Shown in pieces: positions 35,866 through 44,743 of a stretch of DNA of 64,000 nucleotides. This DNA comes from Clostridium intestinale DSM 6191. GTDB lineage: Bacteria; Bacillota; Clostridia; Clostridiales; Clostridiaceae. Positions within the stretch are counted from its first letter, which is position 1. Every line of letters begins with the position of its first letter. The notes below the pieces were generated by a model. The model was not told where the DNA came from and did no database searches. It saw only the letters and a list, made by a program, of their open reading frames with translations. Position numbers and translations under genes: made by a program. Location: positions 74,367-138,366 of the forward strand of contig NZ_FQXU01000011.1 of NCBI RefSeq assembly GCF_900130055.1, written 5' to 3'.

Positions 35866-36987
35866 GTGATTAAGATTAAGCTTTTTAAGTATTGTCATTT
35901 AATTTTTAAAGTATTAATAGGTGTTTTTATTTTAGTTATCTATATAAATTTATCTATAGAAGATTATAATAAAAATATTACTTTATATTTATTATTTTAC
36001 ATGTCTATTAATTTAATCTTTTATATAAGTAGCAATAAATTAATAAAACTAAGTTGTTTATTCTTAGATATAGCCTTGATTTTATATCTTGCTCTTAATA
36101 TAAATTATATGTTTATTATTTTGCTTTCTCAGATAACAGGGGAATTATATGAAATAGATGATAAGTTAGATAAGGTAGGAACTCTTATTTTAGTAACAGT
36201 TGGATTTTTTATGGGAGTAGAATATGGAGCAATATATTATTTATTGTTAGGTATAACCTATCTATCTTCAAGAAGTATTTCTTTTTATTATGAAGAGAAT
36301 AAAAAGCTTCTTCAAGAAATACAAAATCATAAAAAAATATTAAATGAATATGGAAGAATAATAGAAAATTCTAAGGAATTTGAGAGACAAGCAATATACA
36401 CCTCTCTTTTAGAGGATAGAAATAAACTAGCGCAAGAGATGCATGATAAAGTTGGACATGTTATAGCAGGTAGTATTATGCAGCTTGAAGCTGCAAAACT
36501 TCTTATAAATTCAGATAGTGAAAAATCAAAAACCTTACTTGAGAGTTCTATTTCAGTATTAAGAAGCGGGGTAGATGATATCAGGTTAACTTTAAGAGGA
36601 CTAAAGCCTATAGAAGAAGAACTAGGAATAAATAGGTTGAAGTTTCAGGTTGAAAAATCATTAAAAGAATCATCCATAAAAGGATATGTGAATATTAATG
36701 GGGACCTAGGGAAAATAAATTATACAAAATGGAAAGCAATAATAGAAAATACTAGAGAAGCTTTAACTAATAGTTTAAAGTATTCAAATTGTAGAGGTTT
36801 TTGGGTAAATATTAATGTTATGAATAAGATGATAAGAGTTGAACTTAAAGATGATGGAAAGGGAGAAGAGAAAGTAGTAAAAGGTATGGGACTAAAAGGT
36901 ATGGAACAAAGATGTGAAGATATAGGTGGAAAGCTTGTTATAAATGGAGATTATGGTTTTTCTGTTATAATGCTACTACCTGTTTAA
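35866..36987 (+). CDS. NarL-type sensor histidine kinase (LnrJ/LiaS-like)
   Basis: 373 residues. About five membrane helices (1-140), a coiled linker, then a HisKA_3 dimerisation helix with MHDKVGHVIAG (His 193) and an ATPase domain ending in GMGLKGMEQRCEDIGG. The start is unusual: GTG 35866 lies inside GAGGTG, the only good ribosome binding site, so initiation at a nearby rare codon cannot be excluded. It is followed at 10 bp by its response regulator and then by an ABC exporter. This order matches Bacillus LnrJK-LnrLMN, which senses and removes lipophilic antibiotics. Confidence 0.9.
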   Translation: MIKIKLFKYCHLIFKVLIGVFILVIYINLSIEDYNKNITLYLLFYMSINLIFYISSNKLIKLSCLFLDIALILYLALNINYMFIILLSQITGELYEIDDKLDKVGTLILVTVGFFMGVEYGAIYYLLLGITYLSSRSISFYYEENKKLLQEIQNHKKILNEYGRIIENSKEFERQAIYTSLLEDRNKLAQEMHDKVGHVIAGSIMQLEAAKLLINSDSEKSKTLLESSISVLRSGVDDIRLTLRGLKPIEEELGINRLKFQVEKSLKESSIKGYVNINGDLGKINYTKWKAIIENTREALTNSLKYSNCRGFWVNINVMNKMIRVELKDDGKGEEKVVKGMGLKGMEQRCEDIGGKLVINGDYGFSVIMLLPV

Positions 36988-36997
36988 TGGAGGATAT

Positions 36998-37618
36998 ATG
37001 ATTAATATAGTTATAGTTGATGATGATGCTTTAATAAGGGAAAGCTTAAAAATAATCTTGTCTATGAATGAAAATTTAAATATAATTGGAACTTTTGATA
37101 ATGCACTAAAAGCTATGGATGAGTGTAAAAGGCAGCAAATAGATATTGTTCTATTAGATGTTAGAATGCCTATTATAAACGGTGTAGAGGCTACCAAGGA
37201 ATTTGTAAAGTTTAAAAATACAAAAGTTATAATCCTTACAACCTTTGATGAAGATGAATATGTTAGAGAAGGAATAAGAAACGGGGCTTCGGGATATCTA
37301 TTAAAGAACACACCACCAGAGGAAATTGTTGATGCTATAAACTTGGTTTATAGAGGGAACAATGTATATGGAAGAGAAATAATAGATAAACTCAAAGAGT
37401 CTTTAGAAAATAAAACTTCCATAGATAAAACTTTATTTACAGAAAGAGAACTTCAGATAATGGAGCTTATTTCTGAGGGATTATCTAATAAGGAAATATC
37501 TAATAGGTTATTTATATCCGAAGGAACTGTAAAAAATTATATAAGTAGTATTTTAAGCAAAACTTCTTTAAATCATAGAACGCAAATAGCTATTTATTAT
37601 CTAAAAGGCAGAATGTAA
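36998..37618 (+). CDS. NarL/LuxR family response regulator
   Basis: 206 residues. The receiver has IVDDDAL and phosphoacceptor Asp 54 in LLDVRMPI. The C-terminal LuxR-type helix-turn-helix has TERELQIMELISEGLSNKEI and SEGTVKNYISSIL. GGAGG precedes ATG. It is co-transcribed with the kinase and probably activates the ABC exporter genes 100 bp downstream, past a terminator. Confidence 0.94.
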   Translation: MINIVIVDDDALIRESLKIILSMNENLNIIGTFDNALKAMDECKRQQIDIVLLDVRMPIINGVEATKEFVKFKNTKVIILTTFDEDEYVREGIRNGASGYLLKNTPPEEIVDAINLVYRGNNVYGREIIDKLKESLENKTSIDKTLFTERELQIMELISEGLSNKEISNRLFISEGTVKNYISSILSKTSLNHRTQIAIYYLKGRM

Positions 37619-37646
37619 TATGACTAAAGTAATAAAATAATTATGA

Positions 37647-37680
37647 CCTTCTCCACTAACATTGGAGAAGGATTTTTTTT
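37647..37680 (+). terminator. Intrinsic terminator
   Basis: CCTTCTCCA pairs with TGGAGAAGG, followed by ATTTTTTTT; it separates the two-component genes from the ABC genes. Confidence 0.93.
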
Positions 37681-37717
37681 ATAATTATTTTAAAGTATTA
37701 AATAGGGAGAGATTCAT

Positions 37718-38653
37718 ATGAAGATATTATCAATAAATAATTTAGAAAAAAGATATGGTGATTTTACAGCAGTAGATAATATAACTTTGGAAGTGAATGA
37801 AGGAGAGATATTTGGGTTTTTAGGACCTAATGGAGCTGGAAAAAGTACAACCATAAATATTGTAAGTGGATTAATAAAAAGTAGTGCTGGAGAAGTAAAT
37901 ATATTTAATAAACCCTTAAAAAAGTTTGAAAAAGAGATAAAAAAGAAGATAGGGGTAGTACCTCAAACCCTTGCTATATACAGTGAGTTGTCAGCAGAAG
38001 AAAATATTAAGTTTTTTGCATCTATATATGGTGTAAAAGGTGAGGAACTAAAAAAGGCTGTAGAATATGCACTTGAGTTTACAGGACTGATTGAGCATAG
38101 AAAAACTAAGGCAAAGAATTTTTCTGGGGGAATGATGAGAAGATTAAATATTGCCTGCGGAATAGCTCATAAGCCTAAGTTAGTAATAATGGATGAACCA
38201 ACAGTAGGTATAGATCCTCAATCTAGAAATCATATTTTAGAGTCAGTTAAGGAGCTTAATAGAAATGGATGTACTATAATCTATACCTCTCATTACATGG
38301 AGGAAGTAGAAAATATATGTGATAGAATCGCCATAATAGATAAAGGTAAAATAATTGCGGAAGGGACTAAAGAAGAACTGATATCTTTAATATCTGATAT
38401 ACAAAGTCTAGAGGTACAGGTTGGGGACATCTCTTTAATTAACGAAAAAGAATTAAAAGCTATAAAAGGTGTAAAAAATATAACTGTAAAAGAGGATATA
38501 GTTACCATTAACTCTCAAAGAGAGGTTACTAATCTTAATCTCATAATAGAATTTCTTACAGCTAAAAACATTAATATCAAAAATATAGGATATAAAGAAA
38601 TAGACCTAGAAACAGTATTTTTAAATCTTACAGGAAGAACTTTAAGGGATTAG
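37718..38653 (+). CDS. ABC transporter ATP-binding protein (LnrL-like)
   Basis: 311 residues. Walker A is GPNGAGKSTT, the signature FSGGMMRRLN, Walker B LVIMDEPTVGID, and a switch His follows in YTSHYMEEV. After the ATPase core a C-terminal extension (about 225-311) is typical of drug-export ABC-2 ATPases. It powers the two permeases encoded next. GGGAGAG precedes ATG. Confidence 0.94.
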   Translation: MKILSINNLEKRYGDFTAVDNITLEVNEGEIFGFLGPNGAGKSTTINIVSGLIKSSAGEVNIFNKPLKKFEKEIKKKIGVVPQTLAIYSELSAEENIKFFASIYGVKGEELKKAVEYALEFTGLIEHRKTKAKNFSGGMMRRLNIACGIAHKPKLVIMDEPTVGIDPQSRNHILESVKELNRNGCTIIYTSHYMEEVENICDRIAIIDKGKIIAEGTKEELISLISDIQSLEVQVGDISLINEKELKAIKGVKNITVKEDIVTINSQREVTNLNLIIEFLTAKNINIKNIGYKEIDLETVFLNLTGRTLRD

Positions 38654-38666
38654 GAGGATAAAGCTT

Positions 38667-39794
38667 ATGAGAGAAATAGCAGCCATAATAAAATATGATA
38701 TTCTAGCCAATAAATCTAGTAAATATGTTATTCAAATGATTATTTATCCTGTTATATTCACTTTAATTTTAGGATTTTTATTAAAAAATGCATTCAGTTC
38801 AAGTTTTGATATGGAACATGTAAATATAGTTTATTTAAGTGATAAAAGTGAGCAAAGCAACCAAATCATAGATGTTTTCAAGAGTTTAGAAGATGAACTT
38901 GATATTAGTATTAGTGAAGAGGAAAATCAGGATGAAGCAAAAGAGCTAGTGAAAAGAAATACAGATACGGTATTTATCGAGCTTAAAGATAATATAAAGA
39001 TATATAAAAATGATGGGGCTAGTATTTCTAGTGAAGTTGTTTATGGTGTTTTAAATACTATAGTAGATAAATTTAATGTAGCTTATTCTATAGGGAAAGT
39101 ATCACCAGAAGGATTGAGTAAAATTAACTTTCAAGAAGTTCAAAAAGAATTTGCTAATTTTAAACAGATAGAGTTAAAAAAAGAGATGACATCTTATGAT
39201 TATTATGGAGTAGCAGAATTTACAATGATGATATTATATATATCAATGTTTTCATTCAACTTAATAAATGCACAGAGAAGAAATGGTACAGAAGGACGAG
39301 TTTTTATAGCAGGAGTATCTAAAATCCAATATATAATAGCAAGAACATTAAGTATGGCTATATTTAATTTTATAATTATGACTATACCATTCATAATTTT
39401 GAAGTTTATAGTTGGAATAGAATATGGAACTGATTATCTCACATTCATTGCAATTATGGGTAGTTTAAATTTACTTTCATCAGCTATAGGAGTAGCGGTG
39501 GGATTTTTAGTTAAAGATGAAAATGTAGGAGATACAATATTGCAAGCTGCTGTAGTTCCAACCTTAAGTTTGCTTGGAGGAAGCTATGTGTATTTAGGCG
39601 AGGATATTAATTATATATTTGATTTATTTACAAAAATATCTCCATTAAGATGGGCTAATAGAGCAATGATAAATGTCATATATGCTGGTGATTATAGGAA
39701 AGTTGGAATATCCATAGCTATTAATTTAGGATTAACAATTTTATTGATATTGATTTCATATATAAAAATAAAAGGGGAGGAGAGATTAGCATGA
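38667..39794 (+). CDS. ABC-2 type permease (LnrM-like)
   Basis: 375 residues. A first membrane helix (about 22-42), a large external region (about 45-170), then five helices in the C-terminal half, the usual ABC-2 exporter plan. It starts 13 bp after the ATPase and ends overlapping the second permease by 4 bp. With that partner it likely forms a heterodimeric channel. Confidence 0.9.
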   Translation: MREIAAIIKYDILANKSSKYVIQMIIYPVIFTLILGFLLKNAFSSSFDMEHVNIVYLSDKSEQSNQIIDVFKSLEDELDISISEEENQDEAKELVKRNTDTVFIELKDNIKIYKNDGASISSEVVYGVLNTIVDKFNVAYSIGKVSPEGLSKINFQEVQKEFANFKQIELKKEMTSYDYYGVAEFTMMILYISMFSFNLINAQRRNGTEGRVFIAGVSKIQYIIARTLSMAIFNFIIMTIPFIILKFIVGIEYGTDYLTFIAIMGSLNLLSSAIGVAVGFLVKDENVGDTILQAAVVPTLSLLGGSYVYLGEDINYIFDLFTKISPLRWANRAMINVIYAGDYRKVGISIAINLGLTILLILISYIKIKGEERLA

Positions 39795-40939
39795 GTGAGT
39801 TTTATTATTTAGTTAGAAAAAATATAAAATTAATATTCAAATCGAAGTTTACAATAATACAACTACTAGCACCTGTTGCAGTATCTCTTTTAATACTAAA
39901 ATTATTTACAGGCATGGGAGGTAATTTAACCTACGGGGTAGTAGATAAAGATAGTAGTGTAAGTTCAAAGTTTTTAATAAGTAAGTTTGAAGTAAATAGA
40001 TCTACAATAAAATACTATGACAATGAAGAGGAATTAATAAAGGATATAACCAACAGAGATATAAATGGGGGATTTTTAGTTCCTGAAGGATTTCAAGAAA
40101 GTATAGTAGGTGGAAATATAAAAAATGTTGACATTTATATGGGAACAAACAATAATTTAAAAAAAAGTCTAGAGGCTAATATAAATGATACAGTAACTAC
40201 ATTAGAGCAGATTTCTACAGGAGCTTCAAATAATAAAGATAATTATATTAAAATAATAGAAGAAACAAAAAATAAAACGATAAAGGTTGAAGAAGCTAGG
40301 TTAAATGACAAAGCTTCAGTATATCAAGTTACTCAGATATCTATAGGACTTTTAATATTTTTTATGATGCTTAGGGCAAACTCTACATCGTATATTATGT
40401 TAGAAGAAAAGAGGAGCAATTGTTACAGTAGAATATTTGCATCACCAATTACACCACTTAAGTTTATCAGTGCAAATGTAGTGGCTAATCTTTTAGTATT
40501 GGTTATGCAGGCAGTAGTAACCTTGCTTTCTATGCAATGGATATTAAATCTTAAAACGGATATTCCTTTTGGCATATTGTTATTTTTCCTAGTTTTGATA
40601 GCTTTTGTAGCAGTTGCATTTAGCACAATGGTAATGGTGAGTTCTAAGGATTTTTCTACAGCATCTATAGTAAGTAACTTATTTATAAACATAAGTTGTA
40701 TGGCCAGCGGATGTTATTTCCCTATAGAATTTATTCCAGAAAATATTAGGAAGATATCTTTTCTATTTCCTCAAACTTGGGTACTAGATATTTTTAGAAA
40801 ATATCAAACTTCAAGTGTGACCATAGATAAATTATATATTAATATAATAACTCTTATAGCCTTTGCGGTGACACTTCTATTGATAGCTTCATTTAGAATG
40901 AAGTTTTCGAATAAAGAAATGACAGCACTTAATGATTAA
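39791..40939 (+). CDS. ABC-2 type permease (LnrN-like)
   Basis: 382 residues with the same topology as the preceding permease: one N-terminal helix, an external domain, and a five- or six-helix C-terminal half containing FPQTWVLDIFRKYQ, a typical ABC-2 segment. ATG overlaps the previous stop. Together with the ATPase and the NarL-type two-component system it resembles a peptide or polyene-type antibiotic resistance unit; the actual drug is unknown. Confidence 0.9.
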   Translation: MSEFYYLVRKNIKLIFKSKFTIIQLLAPVAVSLLILKLFTGMGGNLTYGVVDKDSSVSSKFLISKFEVNRSTIKYYDNEEELIKDITNRDINGGFLVPEGFQESIVGGNIKNVDIYMGTNNNLKKSLEANINDTVTTLEQISTGASNNKDNYIKIIEETKNKTIKVEEARLNDKASVYQVTQISIGLLIFFMMLRANSTSYIMLEEKRSNCYSRIFASPITPLKFISANVVANLLVLVMQAVVTLLSMQWILNLKTDIPFGILLFFLVLIAFVAVAFSTMVMVSSKDFSTASIVSNLFINISCMASGCYFPIEFIPENIRKISFLFPQTWVLDIFRKYQTSSVTIDKLYINIITLIAFAVTLLLIASFRMKFSNKEMTALND

Positions 40940-40979
40940 GAAGTTAAAAGGCAATAGATGAGAGTGAATAGTTTAGGTA

Positions 40980-41005
40980 AAAACTCAGTATAGCTGAGTT
41001 TTTTC
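40980..41005 (+). terminator. Intrinsic terminator of the ABC operon
   Basis: AAAACTCAG pairs with CTGAGTTTT around TATAG, followed by TTTTC. Confidence 0.92.
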
Positions 41006-41082
41006 TATTGTTGTGAAGAATCAGTAATATTAAAAGAGATTTAATGAAGTTTAGGCAGGTTTTAAAATGACAAAAGTGCATA

Positions 41083-41164
41083 GAAACAGCGGAGCGTAGG
41101 AACAGAGAAACAGAGAAACATAAGAACAGCGGAGCATAGGAACAGAGAAACATAGGAACAGTGG
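41083..41164. repeat. Purine-rich imperfect tandem repeat
   Basis: AACAGCGGAGC, TAGGAACAGAGAAACA and related blocks occur twice, 40 bp apart, with a partial third copy (GGAACAGTGG). The G+A richness and AGAGAAA steps recall the repeat at 7878-7983. A minus-strand frame rich in Phe, Leu and Cys across it is an artefact of the repeat. The rest of the 310-bp gap 40940-41249 holds only the terminator. Confidence 0.75.
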
Positions 41165-41249
41165 TATGATGGAGTGAAAGAAACATATAAATAAAAGAGT
41201 AAATAAAAAAGAAAGGAATATTATTCCTTCCTTAAAATATTTAAAAGGG

Positions 41250-42332
41250 TTAAGCCCTCATTTTAGGAGCTATACCATTGGCTCTAAAGCCTGGACCATC
41301 AGAAATTTTACGACCCAATTTAATTACTTTTCCAGTTATGCATCCTCTACAGTGAGCTGGGGTATCACTGATACATATCTTGCCAGGATATAGTGCATAT
41401 AAAGCTCTATATTCTCCTTCTGTGATATTAGGCATTACAACATTTGCTCCACACTGAAGAGCAATAACTCTTCCATTTTTATTAAGTGTTTCCATTGCAG
41501 TAGTTGCTGGAATATTTATATCAGGAAGAACTAATCTTACTAGAGCCATCATTTTTAAGGCTAAGTCAAAGTCACCACCATCGGCATCTTTTAAAGGCGT
41601 GTCCTCATTAGGTATAAATGGTCCTATTCCTAGCATATCTGCATCTAAATCTTTAAAAAATAGGATATCATCTGCCAAAGATTCAATAGTTTGTCCAGGA
41701 AGTCCTAGTAAGGCACCAGATCCAACTTCATAACCTAGATCTCTTAAATCTTTAAGACATCTTTTTCTTTCTTCATGACTCATACCAGGGTCCATATCTT
41801 CATAAAGTTTTTTATCAGTTGTTTCGATTCTTATAAGATATCTATCAGCACCAGCTTCCTTAAAGGCTTTATATTCCTCAAAGCTTCTTTCACCTATACT
41901 TAAGGTTATAGCAACTCCCAAAGCTTTTATATCTTTAATTATTTTAGTCATTCTTTCAACAGTGAAGTAATCATCTTCTCCGCCTTGAAGAACTATAGTT
42001 TTATAACCATAGCTTACAGCCTTTTTAGCAAAATCCATTATTTCTTCATAACTTAATCTATATCTTTTTATATTTTTATTGTCCCTTCTAAGACCGCAGT
42101 ATAGACAATTTCTTTTGCATATGTTCGTAAATTCTAAAAGGCCTCTAAGGTGAACAAAATCACCAAGATATTTTTGTCGTGTTTCATCAGCTGCTTTAAA
42201 TAAGGCTTCATTTATTGAGCCATCCTTTAAGATAGAAATTAATTCATCTTTAGTAAGCTCATGAGTTTCTTTAGCTTTTTCTATAAGCTCTAAATTATAA
42301 ATATGTTCATTTGATAAATCAATATTTTGCAT
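41250..42332 (-). CDS. hydE: [FeFe]-hydrogenase H-cluster radical SAM maturase HydE
   Basis: 360 residues. The radical SAM motif is CKRNCLYCGLR, followed by VLQGGEDDYF, GIGPFIPNEDTPL, NIPATTAMETL and the C-terminal CRGCITGKVI region. This combination is typical of HydE, which helps build the dithiomethylamine and iron-CO-CN part of the H-cluster. Biotin synthase is a relative, but the length and C-terminus favour HydE. GGAGG precedes ATG. hydF and hydG are not in the window. It implies that the organism makes an [FeFe] hydrogenase. Confidence 0.93.
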   Translation of the reverse strand: MQNIDLSNEHIYNLELIEKAKETHELTKDELISILKDGSINEALFKAADETRQKYLGDFVHLRGLLEFTNICKRNCLYCGLRRDNKNIKRYRLSYEEIMDFAKKAVSYGYKTIVLQGGEDDYFTVERMTKIIKDIKALGVAITLSIGERSFEEYKAFKEAGADRYLIRIETTDKKLYEDMDPGMSHEERKRCLKDLRDLGYEVGSGALLGLPGQTIESLADDILFFKDLDADMLGIGPFIPNEDTPLKDADGGDFDLALKMMALVRLVLPDINIPATTAMETLNKNGRVIALQCGANVVMPNITEGEYRALYALYPGKICISDTPAHCRGCITGKVIKLGRKISDGPGFRANGIAPKMRA

Positions 42333-42422
42333 AATTCCTCCTAATGGAAAAATATTAGTTAAATTAATAACTAAAGAAATTATACTATATTAGATAAAAA
42401 TATACACACTTTATAGTTAGTT

Positions 42423-43043
42423 TTATTTAAAAAAATTAATTATGCTATTGATTTTCTGCAATTCATATTTTACAGTGCTATCTTGTTTAGATAACATGCT
42501 CTTTTTGTTTTCAATTTTAATTTCATAATCAGAAATTAAAGATTTAAGTTTGGATATTTCCACATTATACTCATCTATTTTGCTGTTGACAGTATCATGG
42601 AATTTTTCTGTAAAGTCGTTTAATGTGTTTAATCTAATTTCGCCATCTTTTATAAGATCAGTAAAATTAGATTTAGCAGCAGTTAATATATTCATTACTG
42701 ATTCTTTTCTTATATCATGTGGTAAACTTTCAGGAATAGCATTTATAAATTGTCCAAGCATAAATATAGTATTTGTTTTATTAGAGTCTATTCCAAATAA
42801 TGAATATATTTCTGAGATGTCTAGACTTTTATCTATTGTACTATTTTCAAAGTTATTTTTAGGAGGATTGGGGCTGGTAAATATTTTAGTTTCTTGTTGT
42901 GTGGAGACAGAGACTTTTGAATCTTCTTTTGGAGAAGCTTCTTTTTTTATAATGTTATTATCAGTAGAATCGTTATTTGATACTTCCTGCTGAACTTTTT
43001 CTACAACATTGAGCTTTTCTAATACAGAAATAAGTTTAGACAT
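42423..43043 (-). CDS. Coiled-coil protein of unknown function
   Basis: 206 residues, soluble, without signal peptide. A short N-terminal helix is followed by a Ser/Lys/Glu-rich disordered stretch (about 20-70), a conserved-looking helical middle (ISEIYSLFGIDSNKTNTIF), and a long coiled coil from about residue 150 to the end. I recognise no family. GGGGAA precedes ATG. The upstream hairpin at 43065-43095 may be an operator. It is separate from hydE, with about 90 bp between. Confidence 0.55.
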   Translation of the reverse strand: MSKLISVLEKLNVVEKVQQEVSNNDSTDNNIIKKEASPKEDSKVSVSTQQETKIFTSPNPPKNNFENSTIDKSLDISEIYSLFGIDSNKTNTIFMLGQFINAIPESLPHDIRKESVMNILTAAKSNFTDLIKDGEIRLNTLNDFTEKFHDTVNSKIDEYNVEISKLKSLISDYEIKIENKKSMLSKQDSTVKYELQKINSIINFFK

Positions 43044-43064
43044 ACTAAATTCCCCTTTTTACAT

Positions 43065-43095
43065 CGATAAATTTTGTTTTATGGTAAATTTATCG
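43065..43095. promoter_or_regulatory. Inverted repeat upstream of coiled-coil gene
   Basis: CGATAAATTT (43065-43074) and AAATTTATCG (43086-43095) are perfect arms 11 bp apart, 22 bp before the gene start. Operator or leader hairpin. Confidence 0.5.
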
Positions 43096-43251
43096 TAAAC
43101 TTTTATATAACCTTAATTATATCTAGAATGAATTTAATTATAAATTTAATAAAATTTAAATAAATTCTATAAAATATATAAAGTTCATAGCAAGCACATA
43201 AAATATGGAAATATCATAAAATATTATATAGCAATTTATGGAGTGAAGGCA

Positions 43252-44322
43252 TTGTTATATTCACTAATATTAGCCGGAGGAAAAGGAACAAGGCTTTATC
43301 CACTTTCAAGAGGGAGTAATCCAAAACAATTCTTAAAGTTAACTAATAATAAAAGCTTTTTGTTAAATACTGTGGATAGAATATCACCTATTGTAGATAA
43401 AGAGAATATTTATATCGTTACAAATAAAGAATATAGAGAAAAAGTTATAGAGGAATTAAATGATATCAAGGAAGACAATATATTCACAGAACCAGAGAAT
43501 AAGGAAACTGCAACTTGTATAGGGCTGTCTGCAATTAAACTCCTTAAAAAAGATAAAGATGCAGTAATGATAGTTCTTCCATCGGACCATTATATAGGGG
43601 ATGAGAAGAGTTATTTAGAGACTTTAAAACAAGCTGTTGAAATAGCAGAAAGAAGAAGAGGGATAATAACTCTAGGAATATCTCCCACAAGACCAGAAAC
43701 TGGCTATGGGTATATAGAAATGGGAGAAAGAATTATAGGAAACTTTGCAAGTTATAGGGTTGCAAGATTTACAGAAAAACCAAATGTAGAAGTTGCTAAG
43801 GATTTTTTATTAAAAGGAACTTATTTATGGAATTCTGGTATGTTTATCTTTAGAGCAGATACTATATTAAGAGAAATAGAAAAATATTTACCTAAGATGT
43901 ATAAGTCGTTAATGGAGATATATAAAAATATAGGTGAAGAAAATGAAGAAGACGTAATTACCGAGCAATATAGGCTTATTGACGGAATATCTATAGATTT
44001 TGGAGTAATGCAAAAGACTAGAAAAGCCTATGTTATAAAGGGTGATTTTTTTTGGGACGATATAGGCAGTTTTGGTGCACTTAGCAGGTTTTTAAATAAA
44101 AATGGTGGTAATGCTGTAAGTCATGGTGTATTTCTAGAAGAGTGTGAAAATTGCTCTGTTTTTGGAAATGAAAATAAACTTATAATAGGTTTTGGTATCA
44201 AGGATTTAGTAGTAGTAGATGCTGGAGATGTACTTCTAGTAATGGATAAAAACAGGGATCAAGAGATAAAGCATCTATTGAATACAATTGGTAAAGAAGA
44301 TAATTTGAAAGATTATTTATAA
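43252..44322 (+). CDS. Mannose-1-phosphate guanylyltransferase
   Basis: About 356 residues. The nucleotidyltransferase signature LILAGGKGTRLYPLS and the family motifs VLPSDHYIG, RPETGYGYIE, FTEKP, NSGMFIF and DIGSFGAL are present. It makes GDP-mannose from mannose-1-phosphate and GTP for surface glycans. There is no C-terminal isomerase domain, so it is the single-function short form. TTG 43252 is preferred over GTG 43243 because GGAG lies at 43239-43242. It is monocistronic, with no glycosyltransferases nearby. Confidence 0.92.
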   Translation: MLYSLILAGGKGTRLYPLSRGSNPKQFLKLTNNKSFLLNTVDRISPIVDKENIYIVTNKEYREKVIEELNDIKEDNIFTEPENKETATCIGLSAIKLLKKDKDAVMIVLPSDHYIGDEKSYLETLKQAVEIAERRRGIITLGISPTRPETGYGYIEMGERIIGNFASYRVARFTEKPNVEVAKDFLLKGTYLWNSGMFIFRADTILREIEKYLPKMYKSLMEIYKNIGEENEEDVITEQYRLIDGISIDFGVMQKTRKAYVIKGDFFWDDIGSFGALSRFLNKNGGNAVSHGVFLEECENCSVFGNENKLIIGFGIKDLVVVDAGDVLLVMDKNRDQEIKHLLNTIGKEDNLKDYL

Positions 44323-44326
44323 TTTG

Positions 44327-44356
44327 GTTGTGGATTTTTAAATCCACAACTTTTTA
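44327..44356 (+). terminator. Intrinsic terminator
   Basis: GTTGTGGATTT and AAATCCACAAC form an 11-bp stem with a 2-nt loop, then TTTTTAT. Confidence 0.92.
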
Positions 44357-44396
44357 TGTTAAAATAAAGAAAATGACATAGAAGAGGAGATTATAA

Positions 44397-44684
44397 ATGG
44401 TTAAAGTAGTTGCTAAAAGTAAAGTTAAAACAAATGAATTAGAAAAATATAAGGAATTAGTTAAGGTTTTAATTGATGAAACAAGAAAGGAAGAGGGTTG
44501 CATATCCTACGATTTATTTCAAGATATAAATGACCCTAGTACGTTGACTTTTATAGAAGAATGGAAAGATGAAGAAGCATTAAAAAGACATATGGAGTCA
44601 AAACATTTTGTTAAATACGTTCCTATGCTTGGACAATTCCGTGAGGGAGAGGGAGACATTAATATATATAAACAAATTTTATAA
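44397..44684 (+). CDS. Antibiotic biosynthesis monooxygenase (ABM) domain protein
   Basis: 95 residues of ferredoxin-like dimeric alpha/beta barrel: VKVVAKSKVKTNELEKYK, EEGCISYDLFQD and FIEEWKDEEALKRHMESKHF, a clear ABM or YgiN pattern. Relatives include quinol monooxygenases and haem-degrading proteins; which one is unclear. AGAGGAG precedes ATG. It is monocistronic. Confidence 0.88.
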   Translation: MVKVVAKSKVKTNELEKYKELVKVLIDETRKEEGCISYDLFQDINDPSTLTFIEEWKDEEALKRHMESKHFVKYVPMLGQFREGEGDINIYKQIL

Positions 44685-44695
44685 TTTTAATATTT

Positions 44696-44735
44696 AAGCT
44701 GTATAAACTAATTAAAGTTCTATACAGCTTATTTT
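44696..44735. terminator. Terminator between convergent genes
   Basis: AAGCTGTATA and TATACAGCTT form the stem; ATTTTAT follows on the plus strand. Confidence 0.75.
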
Positions 44736-44743
44736 ATAAAAAG

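Noticed and set aside
40944-41186. Minus-strand 80-residue ORF rich in Phe, Leu and Cys
   Set aside because: It is produced by the purine-rich repeat and a terminator; no ribosome binding site or plausible protein character.
42550-42993. 147-residue plus-strand ORF opposite the coiled-coil gene
   Set aside because: The minus-strand gene has a good ribosome binding site and sensible coiled-coil composition; the plus-strand reading has neither.
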